DNA of 64,000 bases from Deferribacteres bacterium. Lineage in GTDB: Bacteria; Zhuqueibacterota; Zhuqueibacteria; Zhuqueibacterales; Geothermadaptataceae. The translations under genes were made by a program, and so were the position numbers. The notes below the pieces were generated by a model that did no database searches, was not told where the DNA came from, and saw only the letters and a program-made list of their open reading frames with translations. Location: NCBI GenBank assembly GCA_020633655.1, contig JACKDF010000008.1, forward strand, positions 62,001 to 126,000. Reading direction: 5' to 3'. Below, piece after piece: positions 10,165 to 18,105 of this stretch (position 1 is its first letter; every line of letters starts with the position of its first letter).

Positions 10165-11421
10165 GTGTTCTGTCAAGTTTGAAAATGTGAATTATCGGCT
10201 TGTTCATAAACCGTGAGGATTTTACGAATCAATTGTTAAACTATACTACCAAACATATTATTTTACAATTGTTTGGATGGTATAGAATGACTAAGAAATA
10301 TATTATTCGTCTCACTTCTGATGAACAAAGATATCTGAAAGACTTTATTAAAAAAGGTAAAACGAATGCCTATCGTATTCGTCACGCCAATATCCTATTA
10401 GCTGTTTCTGCCAATGGCGGTAACATGAGTGATCAAGAAGCCGCCAAGATTTTTAGTTGTCATCGTCGAACCGTAGAAAATATTCGCCAACGTTTTGTAG
10501 AACAGGGTTTCGATGCTGCTTTAGAGCGAAAGCCACAAAAATTTCCATCCCGTGATCGTTTGCTGGACGGGGATGGAGAAGCACAACTCATTGCCCTTTC
10601 TTGCAGTCAAGCTCCTAAAGGATATACTAATTGGACTTTACGTCTTCTTGCTGATAAGCTTGTTGAACTGGAAATAGTCAATTCGATTTCCCATGAGACC
10701 GTTCGCCAAACTTTAAATACAAATGAGTTAAAACCACATTTGAGGAGATGCTGGGTGATACCGCCAAACAAAAATGCCGAATTTGTCGCGAATATGGAAG
10801 ACGTTCTTGATGTTTACAAACGGCCTTATGATCCCAAGCATCCTGTGATCTGCATGGATGAACAACCGATACAGCTCACTAAGGAAACGCGAGAAAAAAT
10901 ACCTGCTAAACCGGGGCAACCTGAGCGTTTTGATTATGAGTATGAGCGTAATGGAACAGCTGCCATTTTTATGTTTACAGAGCCCTTGGCTGGCAAACGT
11001 ATCGTCAACGCACGAAAGCAAAGAACTGCTATAGACTGGGCGGAGGAAGTCAAAGAACATGTGGATAATGAATACTCAACTGCGGAAAAAATCACGCTGG
11101 TTTGTGATAACCTAAATACACATAAAGCCGCATCATTCTACAAAGCATTCGAACCTGAAGAAGCGCGGCGCATACTGAATCGGTTAGAAATACACTACAC
11201 ACCCAAGCATGGCAGTTGGCTCAACATGGCCGAAATTGAACTCAGTGTCATGACACGGCAATGTTTGAAGCAAAGAATACCTGATTTCGATTTACTCATG
11301 CAACAAGTCAAAGCATGGAATGAAAAACGGAACAAAGAACAATCTCGTGGCAGTTTACAAACGATCATGCAAGAATAAAGCTTAAACGTCTATATCCACA
11401 AATTCAAACTTGACAAAACAC
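10165..11421 (+). mobile_element. IS630-family insertion sequence, apparently complete
   Basis: The element is bounded by terminal inverted repeats of about 25 bp. The left end (10165-10189) begins GTGTTCTGTCAAGTTTGAA and the right end, read inward from 11421, begins GTGTTTTGTCAAGTTTGAA; they differ at one position over these 19 bases. A TA lies directly outside each end (10163-10164 and 11422-11423), as expected for the TA target duplication of IS630/Tc1-mariner elements. It carries one transposase gene on the plus strand. It separates the RHS/lipoprotein pair from the decayed TPR-CHAT fragment. The intact frame and near-identical ends suggest a recent insertion. Confidence 0.88.
10287..11378 (+). 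CDS. IS630-family DDE transposase
   Basis: The start ATG 10287 is preferred because the protein then begins with the usual MTKKYIIRLT before the helix-turn-helix; an upstream in-frame start at 10200 would only add unrelated residues from the IS end. The product has 363 residues. An N-terminal HTH region (about 10-80, with AAKIFSCHRRTVENI) is followed by an RNase-H-fold catalytic domain. The acidic triad is visible as D191 (CMDEQ), D274 (VCDNLNTH) and E316 (HGSWLNMAEIE), the last two in very typical IS630 contexts. It catalyses cut-and-paste movement of the surrounding element into TA sites. The frame is full length and looks functional. Confidence 0.93.
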   Translation: MTKKYIIRLTSDEQRYLKDFIKKGKTNAYRIRHANILLAVSANGGNMSDQEAAKIFSCHRRTVENIRQRFVEQGFDAALERKPQKFPSRDRLLDGDGEAQLIALSCSQAPKGYTNWTLRLLADKLVELEIVNSISHETVRQTLNTNELKPHLRRCWVIPPNKNAEFVANMEDVLDVYKRPYDPKHPVICMDEQPIQLTKETREKIPAKPGQPERFDYEYERNGTAAIFMFTEPLAGKRIVNARKQRTAIDWAEEVKEHVDNEYSTAEKITLVCDNLNTHKAASFYKAFEPEEARRILNRLEIHYTPKHGSWLNMAEIELSVMTRQCLKQRIPDFDLLMQQVKAWNEKRNKEQSRGSLQTIMQE

Positions 11422-11423
11422 TA

Positions 11424-11775
11424 GATATTAATCAAAATTTAATAAAACAACTCTTGATCCAAAAACTTTGGAATTACACTCGGAGTACCTCATCAGACGA
11501 AAATACTGTATAAAAATCCTACGATTAATAACTATCTTGTACTATCATTCATGGAGTCCATGACTGAGATAGGCTCTTTAAATTTAGTTTTTTGATCCCG
11601 CAAAGATTTTATATGGAATTATGATTTACGGGATTTCCTCTACATAAATTCGCATAACACAAATATGTTTCCCTTAGTTTGTGATCCCATCAACTTGTGT
11701 AATTGCAATAAGTTGTATTCTTTTACTATCCACATTGTATCATTTTCTGCGGATTATCCCAAATTGTCGACGGAC
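11424..11775 (-). pseudogene. Decayed fragment of a second TPR-CHAT gene (linker plus start of CHAT)
   Basis: Read on the minus strand, bases about 11775-11600 encode DTMWIVKEYN followed by degenerate, stop-interrupted sequence. This parallels DTNWNVKEYN and the rest of the C-terminus of the TPR gene at 12276-14777. DNA similarity is also clear around 11638-11660 against 12310-12335 (both contain TTCCTCTAC-TAAAT). Further down, near 11495-11515, the minus strand reads ACAGTATTTTCGTC, matching ACATATTTTCGTC at the start of the CHAT gene (bases 15027-15040). The fragment therefore spans both the TPR end and the CHAT beginning in one direction, showing that a continuous TPR-CHAT gene existed here. 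It is cut off at the IS630 right end. Not expressible. Confidence 0.6.
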
Positions 11776-11793
11776 GGATAAAAACGACCAGTA

Positions 11794-12170
11794 GTGGGCA
11801 CTTTAAAACCGACCATTATCAGATTTAATTTATCCATGTTATTTCTCTTCTTTCAGAACACCCTCCTGGAGGAATAGTTATGCCAAACATATTGAAAATG
11901 GAAAAAAGCCCTTATTCACCGATTACTAACACTCGTCTGGTTCTATCGCAGTATTCAAAAAGGAACCAAGTATCCATCGCACAACAATTTCAAAGTTCGA
12001 TCCATCCGATCCATTTCATAAGTCCAAGTCTATAAGCTTATGTGCTCAAGCGTTACAGTCAAAATCAACCAATTACAAATTCTACAATTATAAAGCGCCC
12101 ACGGGTCAGATGGTTCTGGATTTCAAAACCAACTAAAGTTCCCATCTGTGATCGATTTTAAAGTGCATGC
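11794..12170 (+). mobile_element. Internally deleted IS21-like element remnant (MITE-like)
   Basis: Two inverted ends are visible: 11794-11814 and the reverse complement of 12150-12170 share the 11-base core GCACTTTAAAA (11798-11808 and 12156-12166) and 16 of 21 bases overall. Just inside the left end, GGAGGAATAG precedes ATG 11880, which opens MPNILKMEKS; a shifted frame then reads LVWFYRSIQKGTKY, similar to the N-terminus of IS21 IstA proteins. Near 12095-12125 a stretch translating to PTGQMVLDFK recalls the P-G-x-Q-M-x-x-D-F block ahead of the IstA catalytic core. The middle and all of istB are missing. This is a dead or non-autonomous copy; the family call is moderate. Confidence 0.5.
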
Positions 12171-12250
12171 TACAACAATACAAATTTCCCGTTTCACTTC
12201 AAAATCAAAATTAATTCCATCGCGTAATGGCCAATGAATTTCCTTTTTTG

Positions 12251-12279
12251 TATATGCAACTCAATACAAGTACTTTCAA
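12251..12279 (-). repeat. Inverted repeat copy 1 at TPR/CHAT inversion breakpoint
   Basis: Read on the minus strand from 12279, the sequence is TGAAAGTA-CTT-gt-ATTGAGTT, overlapping the TPR stop codon. The plus strand at 14983-15008 has TGAAAGTA-tca-CTT-ATTGAGTT at the start of the CHAT gene. Nineteen bases match with two small indels. The copies lie in opposite orientation and bracket the TPR gene, as expected if a segment of about 2.7 kb had been inverted within one ancestral gene. Confidence 0.5.
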
Positions 12280-14777
12280 GCCAACAATGATTTTCGAATA
12301 GCTCTAAAATTTGCAGGAGTTCCTCTACGTAAATCGACATAGAGGGGATTTATTTCCTTTAATTCTCGATAAATACCACCAAGTTCCAATAACACTGAGT
12401 TGTATTCCTTAACATTCCAGTTCGTATCATCGTCTGTAGATGATCCCAATTCGAACAAATCACAATTCATCAAAACTCTCACCTGTGATAAAAGCTCTGA
12501 TTCCTTTTCCAAAAATCCAGAAATAGATTTAGTTCTAATTTTAGAATTAAAGGGTATTGCAGTAATTTGGTCTGTTAATGCACGAGATTTTGCCTGTTCA
12601 ACAAATTGGAGTGCATCAATTTTGGTTCCAAGTCCAAGGCATGCATCCACTGCAATTCGGAAAATATCAATATAGAACTGCATATAATTGATACGATGTT
12701 GTTCTAATGGACTGTCCTGTCGGAATCGGTTGATGAGAAATACAGTGCGCTTTGCATATTCCAATGATTCTTCCAAACGTCCTAATCGAAAACAAATAGC
12801 TGCTGCATTTTCACAAAGAGACAATTCGAGAGACCAATACTCATTCTGTTGTGCGATTGATAATTCCCTTTCGTATTGCTGCAGTGCTTTTTCAAAATGA
12901 CCCCTTGCCTGATGAAATCTGGCAATCTCATAACGGATATGACAAAGCGAAGCGGCATCACGATGTTCACGTGCGATATAAAGTGCACCGTGCAATAAAT
13001 AAAAAGAACGCTTCTGTTCTTTTCTGGTATAAAATAAAAACAATCCAAATTCAACGCAGGCTTCCATCTCTTGCAACCATAAGTTCCACCGGTTTGCAAT
13101 TTTGATGATCCTTGGTAACAAGCTTTCACATTCAGCAATCATTCCTTGTTTAATAGCAATTCGGGCCAAAGATAAAAGATTTTCGACAATGCCCTTTCGA
13201 TCCCCTGTTTTACGGCGATTATTGAATGCGTTAAAGTATTCACCCTTGGCCAGTGAAATGTCATCAAACCGTTCGTATAGCTGGCCTAATCTGTTGTGTA
13301 TCGTCCCTTCGATATTGTGGTTTTTAATCTCACGGGCTATCGATAAGCATTTTTCGTAAATTTCCAGAGCAGCAGGCACATTATCAGAAAGATCTGTATA
13401 AATTCCATAATTCAACAGGATTGCACAATAAGTCCGTTTTGATCGCTCCGTTTTGGCAAAATCCTTAGCTCTACGAAAATATCTTTCGGCTTGCTTTTGG
13501 TTTTGTAGATGAAGGTTGGCTATAGCTATAAGTCCATAAATTTGAGGAAGAAGTTTAGGGTTTTCGGCTATTGAATGGATTTGAAGTGCTTGTTTAAGAT
13601 AAACGATCGCTAAATCCCCTCGGCTTATATAATTTTCACAAGCAGCAAGTCCAAGCAAGGATTGAATACGCTCATCAACATCTGTATTTTGAGTTGCCAA
13701 TTCCAATGCATTCTTATAATGTTCCTTTGCTCTATTCATTATATTTCGCTTAAGATAACACTCTCCCATTCTATTTTGTATTCTGATTTCGAAGGAGAGC
13801 ACGTTGTATTCTTGTGCAATGCTCAATGCGTCTGTCAAAATATTCAACGCTTCGCGCCATTGAATTAACCGACTATATGTATAAGCAAGGTCGATCTTTG
13901 ATTTGAGTTTCTCATTTATATGTGATTCGTCAAAATTTTCAGCGAGTTGGTGAGCTTCCTGATAATAGACGAATGCTTTTTGCAGTTCATCCTTTTCAAG
14001 ATGTAAAAATCCCAGGTTCCGTAAATTTAAGCTAATCTTGATTTCATTTTTTAAAAAACGATTCATTTCAAGTGCCTGAAACGCAAATGCAATTGCATCA
14101 TCTAGCTCATCAATTCCCTCATGTAGACGAGCTAATTGTTCAAGGATGTCTAATTTCCTTTGCAAGTTACCGTCTTTTATCAACTCAAGTGCACGTTTGC
14201 TGTGGATAATTGCTTTGTCATAGTTTTTCACAAAAACTTCGTAAAACATCCCTAAAGTTTGGTGTAGCGGAAGGCATTCCGAATCATGTCCTGAATTCTC
14301 CAGTTTTTGCAATCCCCAGAGATATGCATTTTCGGCTTGTTGATAATTCTCCTGGTCTAAGAACAGGCGACCGAGATTTAATGTAGCAGAGATTAAAGCA
14401 TCATTATCAGAAATATCGCAAGCCAGTTGTCGCCCTTTATACAATAGCTCTTTTGCATATTCGGCATTTCCTGCAATTCTTGCTAAATCACCAAAAGTAA
14501 TCGTACACATGGCAAGCAATTTTGTGTTTTCAGACAATAATGCATAACGATAATTTAAGGCAGCGAGTATCCAGGAGAGTTTTTTTTCACTTGATTTGAT
14601 TTCTGTAATATAAATATCCAAAGCCAGAATTTTCTGTAGATCAATATTGTGATCTACAAATATTAAATTGAATCCATTTTCTAAGGCATCCTCAAGATTC
14701 AATTCATGGGCAGAGACTTTTTCTGCCAGGTTTTTTATTTGATCCAGAAATATCTTTTGAGAATCTGCTTCACTCAT
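12276..14777 (-). CDS. TPR-repeat protein, the sensor/scaffold half of a split TPR-CHAT protein
   Basis: This 833-residue cytoplasmic protein is almost entirely tandem tetratricopeptide-like helical hairpins (about residues 70-680; for example SLNLRNLGFLHLEKDELQKA and TIHNRLGQLYERFDDISLA). A linker (AKSRALTDQI, about 727-736, then YRELKEINPLYVDLRRGTP...IRKSLLA) follows. That linker is what normally joins TPRs to a C-terminal CHAT caspase-like domain, yet the gene stops there. The missing half is the divergent gene at 14984. After the stop codon the minus strand still resembles the first CHAT codons (see the inverted-repeat feature). No clear Shine-Dalgarno is visible before ATG 14777. TPR arrays bind peptides or proteins and would gate the protease; the ligand is unknown. 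Confidence 0.85.
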   Translation of the reverse strand: MSEADSQKIFLDQIKNLAEKVSAHELNLEDALENGFNLIFVDHNIDLQKILALDIYITEIKSSEKKLSWILAALNYRYALLSENTKLLAMCTITFGDLARIAGNAEYAKELLYKGRQLACDISDNDALISATLNLGRLFLDQENYQQAENAYLWGLQKLENSGHDSECLPLHQTLGMFYEVFVKNYDKAIIHSKRALELIKDGNLQRKLDILEQLARLHEGIDELDDAIAFAFQALEMNRFLKNEIKISLNLRNLGFLHLEKDELQKAFVYYQEAHQLAENFDESHINEKLKSKIDLAYTYSRLIQWREALNILTDALSIAQEYNVLSFEIRIQNRMGECYLKRNIMNRAKEHYKNALELATQNTDVDERIQSLLGLAACENYISRGDLAIVYLKQALQIHSIAENPKLLPQIYGLIAIANLHLQNQKQAERYFRRAKDFAKTERSKRTYCAILLNYGIYTDLSDNVPAALEIYEKCLSIAREIKNHNIEGTIHNRLGQLYERFDDISLAKGEYFNAFNNRRKTGDRKGIVENLLSLARIAIKQGMIAECESLLPRIIKIANRWNLWLQEMEACVEFGLFLFYTRKEQKRSFYLLHGALYIAREHRDAASLCHIRYEIARFHQARGHFEKALQQYERELSIAQQNEYWSLELSLCENAAAICFRLGRLEESLEYAKRTVFLINRFRQDSPLEQHRINYMQFYIDIFRIAVDACLGLGTKIDALQFVEQAKSRALTDQITAIPFNSKIRTKSISGFLEKESELLSQVRVLMNCDLFELGSSTDDDTNWNVKEYNSVLLELGGIYRELKEINPLYVDLRRGTPANFRAIRKSLLA

Positions 14778-14982
14778 GTAGTCAATAAAATAGTTAAAAT
14801 GAAAGGATTACAAACGCTTGATAAATATACAAAATTATTGCAAATTGAATAACTGATCAAATGTAATTTTGAGAAGAAAAACTGAATTCTCCTTTGATTA
14901 ACAACCATAGTTTGATCAAATGAGGAAAAATCCGTTTTAGGGAAGGATTTAATAATATCAAACCTTTCAAATTCCGAGTTAC

Positions 14983-15008
14983 AATGAAAGTATCACTTAT
15001 TGAGTTTT
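14983..15008 (+). repeat. Inverted repeat copy 2 at TPR/CHAT inversion breakpoint
   Basis: This is the partner of the copy at 12251-12279. It covers the first eight codons of the CHAT gene. The frame stays open back to the TGA at 14921, which suggests that the ATG at 14984 was an internal codon before the rearrangement. Recombination between the two copies as they stand would not restore a fused frame, because the TPR side is shifted by one base. Confidence 0.45.
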
Positions 15009-16039
15009 TTGTAACAGCAGACAAAACACATATTTTCGTCATCGATACACAAAAATCACAATCTGGACCCTGGTGTTTAACTATCGAGATTTCGGAGCAA
15101 GAAATCCATGCGGCCATCTCTTTGATCTGGAATTTCGAAAAGAATCCGATTGTCATTCAAGCTAATACGGCTCATTTTCAGAAGGTGGGGGCGAAATTGC
15201 TTCGGCCTGTATTAGATTATCTGGCACCGTGTGACATCCTTTATATTGTTCCCCACAAAGATTTACACTATCTGCCTTTCCATGCTGTTGAAATAGACAG
15301 AATTCCGCTTTGTGAGCAAACAGCCGTTGTTTATTTACCTAGTGCATCAATTTTACAATATTGCCAGGTTAACAACGCCAGGCGAAGTAACGATAGTTTT
15401 TCCTTCAATAAAATCCTTTCCCTGGGTGTGGGGATTAAGAATGATACAATAGAAAATCGTAGAAAATTTCAACAAGAAGCTGAATACATAAACAACATAT
15501 TTAATTCAGAAAAGCCCTACTGTTTGACTGGTGTAAAAGCCACGAAAAAGAATTTTAATGGCTATGCATCAGGATGTGATCTCATCCATATTGCTTCACA
15601 TGGTTATTTCGATCAACAGCAACCCCTCAATTCTGGACCGGTACTAGCCTGGGGAAGGCAATTAGCTAATTTGGATAAAGCCCAAATTGATAACAAATTT
15701 GTACTACAGGCGAATGAGTTATCTAAACTCAACTTGAAAGTGAATTTGGTCGTTCTCAACACCTGTTTCTCTGGGATGCATGAGGTGCAACCGGGTGATG
15801 AGTTGATGGGAGTGGTGAGAGCTTTATTCGTTGCTGGTGTACCATCGATGATGCTCAGTTTATGGGAAGCCCATCACGATGCAGCTATCTGTTTTATGAA
15901 GTCTTTTTATACTGAGATAAAAGCAGGAACTGCAAAAGCTATTGCATACCAGAAGGCACAAAAGCATTTACGAGAGCAACCGGAGTTCAGTGAGATGAAA
16001 TACTGGGCACCCTTTATTTTATTGGGGGATTGGTTGTGA
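14984..16039 (+). CDS. CHAT-domain caspase-like cysteine protease
   Basis: The 351-residue product is a CHAT (caspase HetF associated with TPRs) peptidase domain standing alone. Catalytic residues are visible: His206 in LIHIASHGYFD and Cys261 in LVVLNTCFSG, with family motifs DILYIVPHKDLHYLPFHA (84-101) and GVVRALFVAGVPSMMLSLW (276-294). Its N-terminus (VSLIEFFVTADKTHIFVI) is the strand normally following the TPR linker, so the gene is the C-terminal half of a TPR-CHAT protein; the TPR half is divergently encoded 206 bp away. No good Shine-Dalgarno precedes ATG 14984. Its 3' end overlaps the convergent anti-sigma gene by 26 bp. Such proteases act in regulated proteolysis and immunity-type cell death. 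The substrate is unknown; the neighbouring anti-sigma factor is an obvious candidate. Confidence 0.88.
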   Translation: MKVSLIEFFVTADKTHIFVIDTQKSQSGPWCLTIEISEQEIHAAISLIWNFEKNPIVIQANTAHFQKVGAKLLRPVLDYLAPCDILYIVPHKDLHYLPFHAVEIDRIPLCEQTAVVYLPSASILQYCQVNNARRSNDSFSFNKILSLGVGIKNDTIENRRKFQQEAEYINNIFNSEKPYCLTGVKATKKNFNGYASGCDLIHIASHGYFDQQQPLNSGPVLAWGRQLANLDKAQIDNKFVLQANELSKLNLKVNLVVLNTCFSGMHEVQPGDELMGVVRALFVAGVPSMMLSLWEAHHDAAICFMKSFYTEIKAGTAKAIAYQKAQKHLREQPEFSEMKYWAPFILLGDWL

Positions 16040-16730
16040 TCTGAAGTTCGTACGTAGTGCTGTCCAGATCAATATCAGAGAAAACGAATTTTATAAATTC
16101 ACCGACAACAAACCGGTTTGATTTCATGGAAGATTTATCATCCTGGCTTATTAACTGAATATTTAATCGATCTACCTGTCGTGGATCACTGGTTTTTGCA
16201 TAAATTTCAACAGATTCCTGGTCACTATTTGTAGAAATGACAAGCTCGATACCACGATAATTAATCTTATAATCCAAAACCTTTTTCGCACGGCTTCGTG
16301 TATTAGCGATAAATCCAGCATCCGGCTCGAGGGTTTGGACGATAAAATCATCAATATCATCCACTAATCCTTTGATTTTTTCCAGAATTTTGTCTTTCGA
16401 AAAAACCAAACTTGCCAGAACATTCGCATTTGCAGGTTTCACGACTGGAATTGCGTTTCGCACACGTTCCGGCATCTCTTCCCTGACGGGCTTAGGATCA
16501 TAGGATTCGATAAAATCTGCCGCATCTTTAAGTTCAGCGAGTGTTTCCTTGCATGTTGGGCATGTGGCAAGATGTGCTTCAGCATGAATGCGCTTTTCGC
16601 CTTTAAGTGTGTCATGCGCTATTGCATATAAAACGTCGAAATCCAGATGCGTTTTTTCCACAATTTTCCGGGCAAGATTATTGTTTTGCGCTAATAACTG
16701 CTCTAAATTTGATTTCTTCTTTTCTGCCAT
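16014..16730 (-). CDS. Zinc-finger anti-sigma factor-like protein
   Basis: This 238-residue protein has an N-terminal H-x3-C-x2-C motif (H53, C57, C60 in AHLATCPTCKE) typical of zinc-containing anti-sigma domains that clamp ECF sigma factors. A middle helix-rich stretch follows (about 105-145), then a C-terminal beta-rich domain (about 155-238) without a recognisable fold. No convincing transmembrane helix is visible, so it is probably cytoplasmic. It lies 32 bp downstream of the sigma gene on the same strand, so the two are likely co-transcribed. The C-terminal domain is attached where a sensor or protease-target region would be expected. That a CHAT protease cleaves it is a hypothesis from gene order. 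Confidence 0.75.
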   Translation of the reverse strand: MAEKKKSNLEQLLAQNNNLARKIVEKTHLDFDVLYAIAHDTLKGEKRIHAEAHLATCPTCKETLAELKDAADFIESYDPKPVREEMPERVRNAIPVVKPANANVLASLVFSKDKILEKIKGLVDDIDDFIVQTLEPDAGFIANTRSRAKKVLDYKINYRGIELVISTNSDQESVEIYAKTSDPRQVDRLNIQLISQDDKSSMKSNRFVVGEFIKFVFSDIDLDSTTYELQITTNPPIK

Positions 16731-16762
16731 TGTTTTATCTCAAATCAATGTTTGTTCGCTTA

Positions 16763-17401
16763 TTAAGAATATTTATCAATCCACTCGTCCAAGGATTTGA
16801 CGTTATCTTCCTTCTGCAGATCTTCAGTAAATCGCTTTAAACTGCGTAATCGCTGTTTCTTTGCTGCATCAGGTTTCTTTTTCAGCCAATCAGCTATTTC
16901 GTTATCATTCTTACCTTCGACATGAAACAGGTAATTTATCTTGAATCCCACATCATCAAATTGTTGCCATCGATCAAAAAGTTCGAGAAGAACTGCTTCT
17001 TCCTTCTTCATCCACTGCTCCAGGGTAAGTCCCTGTCTTTCAGAGTGATCCCCGGTATCATCTTTTATGTCATGGGCATTGTCGAGTTCAACAGTGTTCT
17101 GTTTTTTTACAATTTTAAGCTCATCTTTTGTTGTGAAATAGGCGATTGAGCCAATCCATGAAACAAACTTCTTTTCATCTATGAACTGAAATTCAGTTAG
17201 TTCTTCAGCTACATAAATCATGCATTTCTGAGCAATCTCCTCAATGCGAAAGGCACCGAGCATAGCACCATGTTTCTTTATTACTGATCGAACAAGTTGG
17301 ATATATCGGCAATAAATTTCTTCAAAAGCCCTGTCTCGTGTTCTTTGATCATTTGTATTCTGGAACTCATTTACCAGACGCTCAATTGTCCTGTCAGCCA
17401 T
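16763..17401 (-). CDS. ECF-type RNA polymerase sigma factor
   Basis: The 212-residue product has the size and layout of extracytoplasmic-function sigma factors. Region 2-like helices occupy about residues 20-95 (AFEEIYCRYIQLVRSVIKK, then FVSWIGSIAYFTTKDELK). An acidic linker follows, and a region 4-like HTH spans about 135-195 (NYLFHVEGKNDNEIADWLKKKPDAAKKQRLRSLKRF). Region 2 is divergent, so the ECF subgroup is not clear. It is followed by the anti-sigma gene and faces the NYN-led operon across a 131-bp divergent region (17402-17532), which could hold promoters for both. It probably drives expression of its own locus and unknown targets when released. Confidence 0.75.
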   Translation of the reverse strand: MADRTIERLVNEFQNTNDQRTRDRAFEEIYCRYIQLVRSVIKKHGAMLGAFRIEEIAQKCMIYVAEELTEFQFIDEKKFVSWIGSIAYFTTKDELKIVKKQNTVELDNAHDIKDDTGDHSERQGLTLEQWMKKEEAVLLELFDRWQQFDDVGFKINYLFHVEGKNDNEIADWLKKKPDAAKKQRLRSLKRFTEDLQKEDNVKSLDEWIDKYS

Positions 17402-17532
17402 TAACCCGCAAATATCCTCGAAAAATCAGGTTCAAAGTTAACACATTTCAAAAAAGTTTGTCCCGGAAAATCAAATACTGGCATTACTGGATGTAACCCA
17501 ATAGAACAAGAAGTAATAAAAAGGACTAAATC

Positions 17533-18105
17533 ATGCCAAATCTTAATCAACGAGCTGCAATCCTGATCGATGAAGTCAACATTTATCGCACTGCACATCG
17601 TTTACACGGCGATGTGCGACTGAATATCCAGGCTGTTATCGACAAATTAAGTCACTTTGAAATCGTACGTGTGATCAACTACTGTGTTGATACGCCTGAA
17701 AACGATACCACCATATTTAAAAACAAAATACGCCAGATTGGTGTGGAAGTCAAGACGAAACCATTGAAAATCTTTCGTAATGGAGTTCGCAAAGGGGACT
17801 GGGACGTGGGCATCACCGTCGATGCTGTTCAGCTGGCGCCAAAGGTGGATATCATCGTTCTGGCAACCGGTGATGGCGATTTTGAACATCTGGTTCACTA
17901 TCTCAAATGGCATGGGGTACGCGTTGAAGTACTTGCCTTTCAAAAACGCATTTCGCATGAACTCATGCGCAGTATCGATGCCTTCATTCCCATCGACCGC
18001 ACCCTGCTAAAGAAAAAACAAACAACCAATCATAACAACAACCACAAACATAATAACAATACAACTCACACAATAGCAAAAGGAAAATCCCATGAACACA
18101 AATAA
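17533..18105 (+). CDS. NYN-domain (LabA/DUF88-like) ribonuclease
   Basis: The 190-residue protein matches the PIN-like NYN nuclease fold: ILIDEVNIY with D13 and N16, DWDVGITVDA with D91 and D97, LATGDGDFEHLV with D114 and D116, and the closing strand VEVLAF. These acidic residues are the usual metal-binding set, so single-strand RNA cleavage is likely. An unusual tail from about 166 is rich in Asn and His (NHNNNHKHNNN), perhaps metal-binding or disordered. It has a weak Shine-Dalgarno (AGGA) before ATG 17533. It leads an operon whose next gene overlaps it by 14 bp. NYN proteins of this size occur on mobile elements; the target here is unknown. Confidence 0.85.
   Translation: MPNLNQRAAILIDEVNIYRTAHRLHGDVRLNIQAVIDKLSHFEIVRVINYCVDTPENDTTIFKNKIRQIGVEVKTKPLKIFRNGVRKGDWDVGITVDAVQLAPKVDIIVLATGDGDFEHLVHYLKWHGVRVEVLAFQKRISHELMRSIDAFIPIDRTLLKKKQTTNHNNNHKHNNNTTHTIAKGKSHEHK

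Noticed and set aside
12251..15008. Active phase-variable inversion of the TPR segment by a dedicated invertase
   Set aside because: The inverted repeats are imperfect, a flip would give an out-of-frame junction, and no invertase gene adjoins; a one-time rearrangement is simpler.
14857..15156. 99-codon frame on the minus strand covering the CHAT start
   Set aside because: It is antisense to the CHAT N-terminus, which has clear family similarity; the frame has none.
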